Shown in pieces: positions 24,308-35,724 of a stretch of 64,000 bases of DNA (position 1 is its first letter; each line of letters starts with the position of its first letter). The stretch is from Emydura subglobosa (taxonomy: Eukaryota; Chordata; Testudines; Chelidae). The position numbers were made by a program, and so were the translations under genes. Location of the stretch: contig ML680046.1 in assembly GCA_007922225.1 (NCBI GenBank), positions 1,288,660-1,352,659 of the forward strand. Reading direction: 5' to 3'. A model generated the notes under the pieces. The model was not told the DNA's origin and did not search any database. It saw only the letters and a program-made list of their open reading frames with translations.

Positions 24308-24655
24308 CTGGTGGTTTTCAACCTTTTCCCTGTACTGTGAGCTTTCCCACCCTTCTGACACCCATCCTAAGACCCCTCCCTAGCTCTGATATAGTACTTT
24401 CCATCAATAGATCTCAAAGCACTTTCCATAGGAGGTCAGTATCCAAGCCCCCATTTTACAGATGGGGGAAAACGGAGACACAGCAATTAAGTGACTTGCC
24501 CAAGGTCACCCAGGGGATCAGTAGCAGAGCTAGGAATAAAGCCCATCTGTTTTTTAGTCCCAATCCAGTGCTTTAGCCACTTCCACACAGGAAGGCCATG
24601 TAAGCTGTGCCCCCCAATGCCTGTTTGTGACCCTCCCCCCCAAGTTGAGTACTCT
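24308..24655. mobile_element. hAT-Charlie-like MITE with MIR in its middle (tentative)
   Basis: The left side reads 'ctggtggttttcaacctttt' and the right side 'aagttgagtactctg'. These approximate the inverted 'cagtggttctcaacctttt' ends of Charlie-type elements. C-rich 'cccctccct' and 'ccctcccccc' subterminal tracts also correspond. A MIR-like SINE occupies the centre. No 8-bp target duplication was found. Confidence 0.4.
24385..24590 (-). repeat. MIR-like SINE
   Basis: Antisense order is clear: 'ccattttacagatggggg', 'aagtgacttgcccaaggtca' and 'ccaatccagtgctttagcca'. It is close to full length, with the LINE-like tail to the left. Confidence 0.85.
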
Positions 24656-25309
24656 GAATGTAAAGACATGTCCACTAGAAATTAGAAGCCACTAATCTAT
24701 TTTACCCTTCCAATGGCAGCAAGTTTAATACTAACATGCTTCACATTCAGACCACCTACCCAGTGGGAAAAGGTTTCATGTCCTGACCCAGCCCCTGAAT
24801 TAACCATCCTATTCTTCACCTCCCCTATTTTATACCTACTTTAATTTGACCTTAATGTAATACTGTATTTTAAAAACAACATCTTAATTTTATTTCATTT
24901 CAGTAAAATTGTGTCATCCTCTAAGCAGTTTTAATTTGTCTTCTTTTTTGTTATGATAACACCACTATATTAATACAACATTCTGTGTATTAGGGAGGTC
25001 AGGGCACTTTTCCTGTATGTTAAAAACTAAAGTGGCTTCAAACTGTTGACAGAGGCATACTCCCCATGCTAACTGCTTGGATTTTTCCATGAGGTACCTC
25101 CAGGTTATTTAGTGCTTCTCCACAGTTCATTTCCTCAGAGCATTCATACAGCAGGAGATTTGCCTCTCAAATTTCCACCAACAAAGCAGAAAAACAATAG
25201 AATAAAATTAAAAGTTATTTCAGGGAGGAGGGGGGTTAATGGATTTATGATTTGATTTTTGGTCACCAGAAAAATATTTACATCCCTTTTTAAAAAAATA
25301 AACATTAGG
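24656..25309. other. Anonymous sequence, no gene seen
   Basis: AT-rich; nothing was recognised. Confidence 0.4.
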
Positions 25310-25835
25310 TTACCATTTCCCTGAGATGACTAAGGGGGGATATGATTGAGGTCTATAAAATCATGAATGGTGTAGAGAATATGAATAGGGTAGTGTTAGT
25401 TACTTCTTCACATAACTCAAAAACTAAGGGTCACCCACCGAAATTAATAGGCAGCAGGTTTAATGTAACAAAGGAAAGTGCTTCTTTAACACAACACACC
25501 GACAACCTGTGGAACTCATTGCCAGGGGATGTTGTGAAGGCCAAGAGTATTACTGGGTTCACAAAAGGATTAGCTAAATTAATGGAGGATAGGTCCATCT
25601 ATGACTATTAGCCAAGATGGTCAGGGATGAAACGCCATGCTCTGGATGTCCCTAAAACTCTGACTGCCAGAATCTGGGACTGCATGGCGGGAGATAGATC
25701 ACTTGATAATTGCCCTGTTCTGTTCATTCCCTGTGAAGCACCTGGCATTTGCCACTGTCAGAAGAGACAATACTGAGCTGGGTGAATCATTGGTCTGACC
25801 CAGAATGGCCTTTCTTCTGTATGCTCATTATGTTA
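25310..25835 (+). mobile_element. CR1 LINE 3' end
   Basis: The 89-codon frame 25342-25611 (MIEVYKIMNGVENMN..., ...LWNSLPGDVVKAKSITGF) is the C-terminal tail of CR1 ORF2. It is followed by a 3'UTR ending in 'ggtctgacccagaatggcct'. The element is 5'-truncated to about 0.5 kb, and its upstream boundary is at about 25310. Confidence 0.85.
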
Positions 25836-26299
25836 GAACATATTTTAATTATTAGTCAGATAATATATAGCTTGAGCCACAGCATGCAATTTTTGATTAT
25901 TTCTCAGTAAATATGCTTATTTCTTTGTTGCTTTCCATTTAGATACTACACCTTTAATCAATGAATCCTACTATAGGAGGAACACAAGCATATTCACTTA
26001 CAGACTGTTTGAAAAATAGGCAAGCACGAACCAAAACTTATCATTGGCCAGATCCTGTCCCCACCAAAGGCAGCAAGAGCAGGCTCCTCATTAATATTTG
26101 GTTACAATGCCCAGTCAAAACAATGGGTAAAATCATATCATTCCATCTCAAACCGTCAGGGACAAACTCTGCTCCCACCATCTGGGTGTACAGACTGAGC
26201 TCCTATAAGATGAGAAAGGCAGGGTTTGGGCTCACTACTCAGAAGGAATGAATCACAAGAAAGTGCAAGTCCACGTGGAATATATCTAGATATTTATAT
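25836..26299. other. Anonymous; 'tggccagatcctgtc' repeat-like words
   Basis: The 96-codon ORF 25961-26251 spans phrases seen in ancient amniote palindromic repeats ('ggccagatcctg', 'aatgggtaaaatc') and shows no domain. It is not called as a gene. Confidence 0.3.
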
Positions 26300-26530
26300 G
26301 GACCCCATCGCCATCACTTTCAAGTACCTCACAATTATTAATGAATTTCATCTTCACAAGAGCTCTGTGAGACTGGGAAGTACTGTTATCCCCATTGTAC
26401 AGATTGGGGAACTGAGGCACAAGGAGACTAAGTAACTTGCCCTGGGTCACACAGGGAAACTGTGGCAGAGCTGAGAACTGTCAGTCACATGAGCCTCAGT
26501 ACAATTCTCTACCCACTAGACAAACTTTCT
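26300..26530 (-). repeat. MIR-like SINE with LINE-like tail
   Basis: Antisense order: 'atccccattgtacagattgg', 'gaactgaggcaca', 'aacttgccctgggtcacac', 'gtggcagagctga', 'ctctacccactagacaa'. Same family as 24385-24590. Confidence 0.85.
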
Positions 26531-27118
26531 GACCACTTGCACATCTCTACATAACCACACAAAGCAAGATTACACAACCACACAAGAGAGATTAAGATGA
26601 AATTTTCAAAGTTTTCTGAAGTATCTGGATTAGAGCCGTGTGAATAACGTATTTTTCAATTTCTGCCTGTTCTGAAAACTTGGGGGGAGGAATTATTTTG
26701 GGCTGAACAAAACAAAACTTTTTTGAAATTTTCATTGACCCAGAAAGTAAGGGGGAGAACAATTAGGTGGAATGAAATGATTCATAAAATCATATAATCA
26801 TAGGGTTAGAAGGGACCACAAGGGTCATCTAGTCCAAACCATTGCCAAGATGCACCATTTGTTGCATCTAAACCACTCAAGACAGATGGCTATCAAGCCT
26901 CCTTCTGAAAATCTCCAATGAAGGAGCTTCCATGACCTCCCTTGTCCAACTATTCTTATAATTAGGAAGTTTTTCCTGAGATTTAATCTAAATCTGGTAT
27001 GCTGTAGTTTGAAGCCATTGTCTCTTGTCTTGCTCTCTATGGCAAAAGAGAACAACTTTTCTTCATCTTTTTTATGGCGACCTTTTTAAATATTTGAAGA
27101 CTGCTATCATGTCCCCCC

Positions 27119-27325
27119 TTAAACTCCTCTTTTCCAAACTAAATTCATACCCAGTTCCTTCAGCCTTTCCTCATATGGCTTGCACTTCGTCCCTTTGATC
27201 ATCTTTATCACTCGTCTCTGGATCCTTTCCTGTTTCTCTACATCCTTTCTATACATCGGTGACCAAAACTGGACACAGTACTCGAGCTGAGACATAACCA
27301 GCATCGAGTAGAGTGGTACTATCAC
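27119..27325 (-). pseudogene. CR1 ORF2 C-terminal fragment
   Basis: The 68-codon frame contains [19 protein letters not shown] and RIQRRVIKMIKG, corresponding to [17 protein letters not shown] and [12 protein letters not shown] in the intact copy at 54070-55698. It lies between frameshifts. Confidence 0.85.
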
Positions 27326-28749
27326 CTCCCCTGACTTGCTGCTATGACTCTGTTACTGGAACCTAAAATTGCATTTGCTTTTTTGGCCACAGCATCGCAT
27401 TGTTGAACCATGTTGAGGCTGTGATCCACCAAAACTCCCCAGATTCTTCTCCGCAGTGCTGCTACCGAATCAGTTCTACCCCAGTCTGTATTTGTGCCTT
27501 TGGTTTTTCTTCCCTAAGTGTAGCACCTTACATTTGTCTTTTTGGGATTTCATTTTGTTGTCTGTAGCCCAGTTCTCCAATTTATCAAGTTCCCTTTGAA
27601 TTTTAGTTCTATCCTCCAAAGTGTTTGCAACCCTCCAGCTTTGTGTCATCTGCAAACTTGATCAGTATGATTTATACTCCTACATACAGGTAATTAGTAA
27701 AGACACTAAATAACACCAGACCCAGAACAGATCCCTGTGGAACCCCACCTGAGACTGCCTTACAATCTGACATCATTCCATTAATAGATACTCTTTATTT
27801 GCGATTGTTTAACCAGTTACGTATCCACTTAATGGTAGTTCCACTGAGCCTGTATTTCTCCAGCTTATTTATCAGAATGTCAAGTGGGACTGTGCCAAAA
27901 ACCTTGTTGAAGTCCAGCTATATTATGTCCACTGCATTCCCCCTATCCACCAAACCAATTACCTTGTCAAAGAAGGGAATCAAGCTGGTTTGGCATGTAA
28001 ATCCATAGTAAAGCCAATCATTTCTTCATACTCAAGGTATCCACAAATTGAATGTTTTATACATTGCTCTAGTAGCTTCCCGGATACTGAAATCAGGTTA
28101 CATGTTTATGGTTCTCTGGCTCCTCCTTTTCTCCCTTTTTAAAGATGGGCCCTATGTTAGCCCTTCTCCATTCTTCTGGGACCTGTCCTATCATCAATGA
28201 GTTTGCAAATATTATTGCCAGTGGCTGTGAGATTTCTTCAGCGAATTCCTTCAGCACCCTGGGGTGAATAGCATCAGGACCTACTGATTTGAATTAATTC
28301 AAATTAGTCAGAACATCTCTGACATGTTCTTTACTTAACCTGATCTGCATCCCTTCCCCTTTACTGTCTATGGTAACTTCACTAGTTGTCCAGTCACATT
28401 TTTTTTTGTGAGACGACTGAAGCAAAGTAGGCATTGAGCAGCTCCGCCTTCCTATCATCTCCCATTAACAGATCATCTTCTCCATTGAGCAGTGGACCCA
28501 CAGCATCCCTGATCTTCCTTTCTTTTGTGACTTATCTGTAGAATCCCTTCTTGTTGTCTCTAATATTTCTTGCCAAATATAACTCATTCCTTGCCTTGAC
28601 TTTCCTGATTTTGTCCGTACACATTTGCACTATTCCCATGTATATTTCCTTAGTAACATGCACCTCCTTCCATTCCTCTATGTATCCCTTTTGGTTTTTA
28701 CATAGCTAAAAAGCTCCTCGTGTAGCGACTCTGATGTCCTGTGGCTCTT

Positions 28750-29064
28750 CTAATCTTTCCTCTGCATCAGAATAGCTCGGTGTTGAGCCCCTACATCTTT
28801 CAGGGACTGCCAACCCCCTTCGACTCCTTTTCTTCTGAATTGGACTCTCCATGGGACCTTGCATATTACTTCTCTGAGGTGGTTGAAATCTGACTTTTTG
28901 AAGTCCAGGGTCATTGTTTTGCTATTCCCATGTCTTCCTTTTTTTAGGATCTTGAATTCTATGAGATCATGATCACTTCCACCCACATTCCTAACCACCT
29001 TCTCATTCACAACTAATTCATCCCTGTTGGTCAACACCAGATCCAAAATGGATGACCATTTCAT
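28750..29064 (-). pseudogene. CR1 ORF2 fragment, endonuclease C-terminus and linker
   Basis: The frame starts with LDLVLTNRDELV and NVGGSDHDLIEFKIL, the conserved SDH box of AP-type endonucleases in CR1. A basic linker follows (KTMTLDFKKSDFNHLREV). The frame is open for 104 codons, then broken. Confidence 0.85.
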
Positions 29065-29403
29065 TACGTTTGAGCTGACCTAAACTTTTTTAAAGTAAAA
29101 TTGAAGTGAAATGTCTAAATGAAAAGTTGTTTCCAATCAAAAAGTCAAAGTGTTTGATTTCCAAAATGTCAAAATGAAACATTTCCACTTTTTCTGATAT
29201 TTCATTTCCTTGACTGGAACAATTAGTTGAATTCAACACAAATTCGGAAAATATTTCTGTTAACCTCAATCAGCATTTTTGGTCAGAAACGGATTTGGCT
29301 GAAAAATTTCACCCAGCTACAATCTGGTTGCCCAATTCCAATTAATTTGGGTGAGAATTAAGTGCCCAAAACCCTTAGGGAACTTTGAATACCTCAACGT
29401 GAA

Positions 29404-29675
29404 GGCTTGTTTACACTACAGACTATAGTGACATAGCTATGGTGCCGCCCTTGTACCACTGCAAAGTTATAATATAGACACTTGCTGAAGTGAATTTTTT
29501 TTTCCATTACTGTAGTTAATCCAGCCCCTCAAGAGACAATAGCAAGGTTGACAGAAGAAATCTTGTGTTAGCCTAGCGATGTCTATACCCGGATTTAAGT
29601 CAGCATAACTATGTCTCTCAGGGGGGTGTGGATTTTTCACACCTGTGAGTGACATAGCTAGGTTGACCCACGATT
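29404..29675. mobile_element. hAT-like non-autonomous element fragment
   Basis: Starts 'aaggcttgtttacactacag', a typical terminal sequence of a hAT family common in turtles. It continues with 'gatgtctatacccgg', then a palindrome around 'gtgtggatttttcacacctg'. The right end is not clear, and there is no coding capacity. Confidence 0.5.
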
Positions 29676-29687
29676 TAGGAACACATC

Positions 29688-29762
29688 AAGCTTAAGTGAC
29701 TTGTCTCGGGTCATTCAGGAAGGCTGTAGCAGAGCCAGGTTTTGAATACTAACCTCTAGGCT
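29688..29762 (-). repeat. MIR-like SINE fragment
   Basis: Antisense 'aagtgacttgtctcgggtca', 'gtagcagagccaggtttt' and 'ctctaggctttatcc'. Confidence 0.7.
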
Positions 29763-31088
29763 TTATCCAAATGTATTCAATTTAAATTCAATGTAAAGAT
29801 GGGGGAAGTGTAGAAATTCTAAGAAAAATAATTGCAATGGAAAGGAACTGTTGGGCAGACACGATACTGTGATTACATATCATGTGTGTCAAATTCATCA
29901 TGAACCTGATTCATCGAGGCACGTTAGCAATTACCAATTTTAAAAAAGGGTTTAAGTACTTAAGTGCTTTTGCTGGATCAGAGACCAACGGCTGAAGTCA
30001 GTGGGAGCTTTGCCAGATTAAAGACTGAAGTCAATGGGAAAACTATCAAATGAAGCCAGGATTTCACCCCATAATTAGGCCTTATAGAAGAGTATAGCAC
30101 TAGCTTCTCAGTTCATGAATAGCAACCTAATTACACAGAGTTCAATGAACCTATCGTATTGTAACCAGCTGAGGATCTGGCCCTATATTTAAAATCACTG
30201 TTGTTGAATGGAATTACATCTCTGTGGGGTTCTTTTGTACCATAGTTGTTACCTCTAATGGTTAAAACAGAAGTAAAATTGTCTGTCATCTTCAAAGAGT
30301 ATCTGCTGATTTATCTTGACCATGTAAGTGAAGTACTCCATTATTTGCTGCTTTATTGACAGCATAGCCTCATGAGTCTAGTTTGGCTTTGACTGAAATG
30401 CTTTGGGGCAGAAGAATTAGAATTGTTATACAGTCACATGAAATAGTGGTGAGAAAAGACAATTCAGTTCCTTCAGGGTTAGGATGTAGCTGGACTTTAT
30501 GTTTCTCAAATAGGGCTTTAAAACAGGCCTAGACTGTGAGCCTGGAAATACAACTCCTGTCAAGTGATACATAGAGTTTTCAGGAAGATTTTTGTTTTGT
30601 TTTTGATTTTTTTTAAGTAAAGTAGGTTTATGTATCTGTGTTACATACTTTTTAGACCATTTTTTTATGGATATGGTGATATGAGGCCTTTGAGGGATAA
30701 TTGTACTTTATACTTTAAATACTTTTTATGATGAATTTTTGCGGCTGGTGGTGCTCTGATGAATTTTTAAGAGCTCTACTTGTGCAATGAATAAGAAAAC
30801 CATTGTATATGTTGTTAAAATATTTCATTGCAGCATACAAATACTGGAGGTTTTTCCCTATGAAGAATTTGGTGAGACAGTAAGGCTGAGATTTTCTTGG
30901 TTGCATTTGATGCCTGAGAATATTTGGATTAATTAAAATGTTTCACTGCTGATTAGTATTTTGACTTATGACTTTGTGTGTGTGTGAGATCAATTTTGGA
31001 TATCTTGATGTTTTTAAGACAGGAACATTAATTTTTGATTGTGGGATTTGAGATTATTAGATTATAGACATTCTCCAGGCATGGGGTG
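29763..31088. other. Mostly anonymous; 'tgctggatcag' palindromic-repeat words near 29940-30060
   Basis: No gene was recognised. It contains T-rich tracts near 30590-30620 and no long open frame. Confidence 0.35.
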
Positions 31089-31186
31089 AATTTACTATGT
31101 ATTTACTATATATTTACTATATATTGCTAGAGCAAGTACCTCTTATTAATTAATTATTAATTATTAATAAATTATTATTATTATTT
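31089..31186. repeat. AT-rich tandem repeats
   Basis: Three near-copies of 'tatttactata' at about 31089-31125, then (ATT/TAA)n at about 31143-31186, abutting a SINE tail. Confidence 0.8.
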
Positions 31187-31310
31187 AACATTTATATTGC
31201 ATAGCACCTAGAGGCCAGTCAGACTGGGCCACTGTTGTGTTAGATGCTGTATAACATACAGTAAATGACAATTCCTGCCCCAAAGAGCTTTCAGGAATGG
31301 TAAAATGAGG
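31187..31310 (-). repeat. Ancient SINE/LINE 3' tail
   Basis: Contains 'tagcacctagaggccagtca', 'gtgttagatgctgtataac' and 'aattcctgccccaaagagct', the same phrase set as 43005-43080. It occurs in reverse at 47260-47345 and 49790-49930. It is an old amniote interspersed element attached to MIR-like SINEs. Confidence 0.6.
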
Positions 31311-32299
31311 ATGTCACATATGATTATTTCCAATCTACATCCATGATGCGTTTTTTGCTACTCATCTTGATGTATCCATTATAAACATGTTTTGGATCAG
31401 TTGGGAGCGCTCTATTGATCTAAGAACCACTTAAACATAGGTGTATATTCTCATTTCCGTATGTGATGAGTTACACACCTCCTGATAAATCTCATACATC
31501 AAGCTGGCAATATAGACCAGAGCATATGTCTTGTAAGATGTCTCTGTGCTAAGTGAAAAGATGGAGGGAATTGAGAGATAACTTGTCTCCTGACACACTA
31601 GAAAAGAAAACATTTTAAGAAAACTACATGAAGCAAAACAAGAAGTTTTTTTTCTACAGTGACTGACCTCCTATTCCAATTCAGCTGGCAGAGCACTGAA
31701 CTAAACTTGCCAGAGACCATAGAAGCATTCCAAGATGGAGGCACAGATATGAAGATGACTAGCATAAAGCTTTAACTGAACAGGCCTGGGAATGAAAGAA
31801 ATGAAGAGGAATAACTGGGAGAAGGAAAACACCATAGCTGATTAAAAAAAACTCCTAACAGACCCCCTGAAAAATAATCTACTAGATACCTCACTTAGAT
31901 AAAAAAAAAAGGTCAAATCCTCAGCAGGTGTAAATCAGCATTTCTCCAGTGAAGAAAGTTTTGCCCACTATTTCAGCCACTTAGTGATCTGTGGCAAATA
32001 CCTGACTTGTGAGCACAATCATACACATATGAGGGAGATGTTCAAAGTCACAAAGGGAAGTGTACAACTTCACTCCTATGGCACAATGGTACTCTTAAAA
32101 ATAAGAGTAAAGCTCATCTGTTCAGGATTGACAGAAACTTCTCCAGAGGCAGTCCTAGACAGTGGATGGAGCTCTGTTAGGGCTCCCCCGTCCTGTCCCT
32201 TCTCAGCTCCCAGACACAGTTCTCCGGAAAGCAACAGCCCAGAGTCCAATTTACAGGCACTCCGTGAAGGGTTTCTTCAGGGTTACACTGACAAGCTTA
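31311..32299. other. Anonymous sequence, no gene seen
   Basis: The 138-codon ORF 31984-32400 is the longest here, but its end lies in a CR1 tail and the rest has no recognisable domain. Treated as chance. Confidence 0.35.
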
Positions 32300-32395
32300 A
32301 AACCATAACTGTATGCAGCCACCTTTGGAAGATGGGATACTGGGCTAGATGGACCATTGTTCTGACCCAGTATGGCCATTCACATGCTCTTATGG
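32300..32395 (+). mobile_element. CR1 3'-terminal fragment
   Basis: 'ggaagatgggatactgggct', 'agatggaccattgttctgac' and 'ccagtatggccattcacatg' are the 3' terminus shared with the CR1 copies at 22180 and 40840. Confidence 0.8.
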
Positions 32396-33907
32396 GATGA
32401 GGATGAGAGAACCAAAACATGCCAGATGTGTAGTCATGTTTTGTAATGCACTACTGGAAGGTACTCAGATACTACAGTGAGGACTACTGTATAAAAACCT
32501 ACTTAGAATAAAAGTCTCTACTGAGCATGTGCAAACTGCGATATTTCAGAGACTTATAACTTGGCCGATGTTCACAAAAACAGCAAAAGTACATCGCTGG
32601 CAGAAAGGTCAACCACAAGTCAAATTTCAATTATCTGGATGTGAGGACACTAGAACTTCTCAAAGAAAAGATCACTAGAATTTTTTAACATTGCAAAATA
32701 TTCTATACTTCCCTAACTTAATTCCTGGAAATGGCTGAATGTTTTCACTAAATTTTTTTGATAGAATTCAGCCTGACACCTGGCCTGCAGAATTTCAGCA
32801 CAAATGTTTAAAATTTGGCAAAGTTATATGATCCTGTTTTCAGTTGTTTATAATACAAAATGTGGGACAATCGTAATAATACATCCCTGCCTGTAATACT
32901 TGCAATTATGTGTTCAGATAATAATATAAATGCCAAGTATATTTAAAAGGGACATAGGTTTATGAAGGAGAATTTCCTGCTATGATTTTACAAATTGCAG
33001 ACCAATGCTGCACAGTTAGCTTGCTTTCTATCACATGAGGTAGAATTGAGGCGGCAATAATTTTGAAAAATGCATTAAGAAATGTTGGTGAGATTCTAAT
33101 AAATATTTCATTTTGAATCATGAAACAATGTTACAAAAGAATGCCTTTGAGCTGACATATGTAGATTTATGGGCAGAAAAAACCATTTTGAAAGTGATGT
33201 GTTTGTTCAATTACCAAGAACTTTAAAGAGAATGATTTTGGTATAAGGCTTAGCAGTTTTTATTTTTAAATGTTTAATAAGCTCTTATTTGCACCAGTTA
33301 ATGGTCACATAATCTGAAGAGTTTATAGTTTAATTCTAAACAGTAAAATACTTTTTTCTTAAAATAAACGACTGGCTGAAAACATCTTCAATATTACTTT
33401 GGAAACTACTATATAAGGCAATGAAAGCAATATACAGTAGAGTTTGATTGATACCAAGATCTGAAGTGGACAGGGGTAATCTTGTATGTGTAGTCTGGGA
33501 AGGGATGTTTTCCTTAAAGTAAGAGTCTGTGACTTTCAGGCCTCAATTTGAAGTCAATGGGAGCTCTATCTCATCTAGGCTTCTGTACCATACCCAGAAC
33601 CATAGTTTCTGAATACCTTACAGAGAGATTGCAACCCAAATGGACCACTTGTAACTTTCTCCTTCCTTCCCCAGAACAATCAGGGCTATGGTATTTTCCT
33701 TCCCTACACTTCCTACTTCCTGCCTTCTTAGCAGTTTTTGTTATGTCTTCAGGAAAGCTAAGATAGATTCTGGCCCTGCAAAATAGAACAGCATAGGCAG
33801 GCTCCCACACACATGAACATCTTCATTGATCTCAAAGAAAGCTCTGAGAAACACCGTGTTTGACAATTATGGAATAATCTACCTAGAGATGAAGTTTCTT
33901 ACTAACC
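32396..33907. other. Anonymous AT-rich sequence
   Basis: Nothing was recognised. Overlapping opposite-strand ORFs at 33548-33810 have no domain. Confidence 0.4.
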
Positions 33908-34300
33908 CAGAGCAGTTAGGGTATGTCTATGTTTTGAGCTGGGGGTGTGATTCCCAGCTCAAGGAGACATCCCCATGCTAGCTTTGAATGAGCTAGTACA
34001 TTTAAAAAGAATGAGTAGTGTGCAGCAAGTCAGGCTAGACACCCTGAGTATGAACCTAGGGTATTGGACAGGTATGTACTCAGAGACACTAGCCCCTCCC
34101 ACAAATTTCACTGCCGTGGCTACCCTCTATTTTAATGCATTAGCTCAATCAGACATAAGAGAAACAGTAAGGATACATCTACACTTTGAGCTGGGGGTGT
34201 GATTCTTAGTTTCAGGAAACATAATAGCATTAGTTCAGGAAGCTAGGAATCACACCCCCAGCTCAAAGTGTAGATGTATCCTTTCTGTTTCTCTTATTCC
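33908..34300. mobile_element. hAT-like MITE, composite with an internal hairpin
   Basis: The left end 'agggtatgtctatgttttga' with 'gctgggggtgtgattc' is followed by its own partial inverted echo ('cccagctcaaggagacat'). A second copy of the same terminal sequence begins near 34170 and forms the arms of a hairpin ending near 34297. This suggests two family members, or a rearranged one, fused here. No ORF. Confidence 0.55.
34155..34297. repeat. Near-perfect inverted repeat, 55-bp arms
   Basis: Left arm 34155-34209 and right arm 34243-34297 are reverse complements with 2 mismatches in 55, separated by 33 bp. The outermost part of the arms ('ataagagaaacag') is outside the usual transposon terminus. 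Confidence 0.85.
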
Positions 34301-34349
34301 CTGAAAAAAATAGGTTTTAAGGGGAAAAATTTTCAAATGCACCAAAGGA

Positions 34350-34545
34350 TCACATTTTTAAAGTTATTTAGGTACCTAAAGATGTGAATAGGCGCCTAGT
34401 GGGCTTTTCAAAAGCACTGAGACATGTAAGTGCATGGGAGTTACCTAAATACTTTTCCAAATCTGGCACTAATTGATTTAGGAGCCTAAATTTCATTTTC
34501 AAAAGTGACAGGCATTTAGGAGCCTGAGTACAGCAAATATCTATT
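34350..34545. repeat. Ancient 'taggcacctaa' palindromic repeat
   Basis: Repeated alternation of 'ttaggtacctaaa', 'ggcgcctagtggg', 'gttacctaaat', 'ttaggagcctaaat' and 'tttaggagcctga'. Related words recur at 39165-39235 and 47126-47180. It is probably an old amniote repeat with internal palindromes. Confidence 0.45.
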
Positions 34546-34764
34546 TTTTAAAAAGTGCATCCTGTCAACTGTAACTTCGGATGTTCTTATTAGCCATATC
34601 CAGGTCTAATCCTTTTCTCAATCCTACTAAACTCCTGGTCTCAATTAAATATCATGGCAATGAGTTCAGCAGGTTAATTATAGAGTCTGTAAATAACAAA
34701 ATAAAACAGAATTATTTCCTCTATCAATTTTAAACTTACTGCCTTTCACATTTCATCATACCTC

Positions 34765-35724
34765 TGTAACAGAATGTGCCACGTCCATGCCCTACACATT
34801 ATTGTAATAATCTTTGTACAAAGTATGTCTTGTATGGTGTCATTTGAAAAAGTGTAATTTGTTGGTCAGTATTGTCCTGATAAAATGTATGGCATGGGTG
34901 CTCTGCTTAATTTGCATTTAAACAATAAACAGAGTCATCGAGCAGGAAGGGGGAAGAAAGGAGGTTCAAACTGGTGGGAAAAAATAGCAGAGACATCCTT
35001 CCACATAGACACCATGTCTCTTGAATCTCAACAGGAAAAGATTTTCAAGAGGGGAACTGGGACTATAAAAAGGAGGGACAAGTACCCCAAGGCACCTTTC
35101 CCCATATTGCATTCATGGCACCTGAAGAGACAAAGGAAGCATTAGTTGGATTCTGGGAGAAGGGGTCTTGACTTAAGAAGTTTGGTCAGTAAGACTGCGG
35201 AAAGCACATGGTGAGAAAACTTTATTTTGAATTTAACGTAGTTTAAGTTAGGCTCCGCTTGCATTTTTATCTTTATTTCTTTTGGTAACCATTTATGACT
35301 TTTATGCCTCATTACTTGTACTCACTTAAAATGTCTTTTTGTAGTTAACAAACTTGTTTTATTGTTTTATCTAATCCATGTTCTTCTATTAAAGAAATAA
35401 CAGACTTTATATAAACTTGTGGTGTCCAGGAGAAGGCTGGGTAGTCCAGGACATACATTTCTGAGGATGCAAATCTAAGATGGGGATTGTGCAGAGGTCA
35501 TCCTGCAGTATAACCAAGGCTGGTGAGAGCCAGAGTGTAACTCAAGTGAGGTTGGCAGACTGCATTTACAAACAGACACTCGGAGTATGGCTTGCATGCT
35601 GGAAGGCTGTCAGTGAGCTGCCCAGATGGGAACTCCTTCAGCAAGGCATCGTAAGACACCCAAAGCTGCAGGGGAAGGATGGCACAGCTGCTCATTAGCC
35701 TGGATTGTACACTGGTATGTCACA
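34765..35724 (+). mobile_element. Solo LTR, 960 bp, with perfect 5-bp target duplication
   Basis: Begins TGTAACAGAATG and ends TATGTCACA (TG...CA, with imperfect inverted TGTRAC ends). It is flanked by acctc on both sides (34760-34764 and 35725-35729). A TATA box (tataaaa, 35064-35070) lies about 300 bp in. No internal retroviral genes are present. A related core (about 100 bp from 34800) occurs at 37350, so the family has at least two copies here. ERV or Gypsy class cannot be told from the LTR alone. Confidence 0.75.
35064..35070 (+). promoter_or_regulatory. TATA box of the solo LTR
   Basis: tataaaa within 'gggactataaaaaggaggg', about 300 bp inside the LTR start, where the U3 core promoter is expected. 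Activity is not inferable. Confidence 0.5.

Larger units (their letters stand above)
26787..29065 (-). mobile_element. CR1 LINE copy, 5'-truncated, inserted in a MITE
   Basis: The 3' tail 'aaaatcatataatcataggg' (antisense ATGATT-type repeats) is at the left edge. From there it reads back through 3'UTR, RT C-terminus, the remaining RT in broken frames, and the end of the endonuclease at 28750-29064. The antisense of the catalytic region is around 27650-27750. Many frameshifts and stops mark it as old. It ends abruptly at about 29065, inside EN. Confidence 0.85.
26631..29321. mobile_element. hAT-type MITE carrying a CR1 insertion
   Basis: The outer ends TAGAGCCGTGTG and (reverse complement) TGTAGCTGGGTG match at 8 of 12, and each fits a TAGAGCTGGGTG consensus at 10 of 12. 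Flanking 8-mers atctggat (26623-26630) and atctggtt (29322-29329) match at 7 of 8, fitting hAT. The MITE's own sequence is 26631-26786 plus 29066-29321, full of 'gaaa/tttc' words as at 11140. The 2.3 kb between is CR1. The CR1 therefore came later than the MITE. Confidence 0.65.

Noticed and set aside
31984..32400. 138-codon plus-strand ORF
   Set aside because: Its C-terminal part is a CR1 3' tail and the rest shows no domain, signal or splice context.
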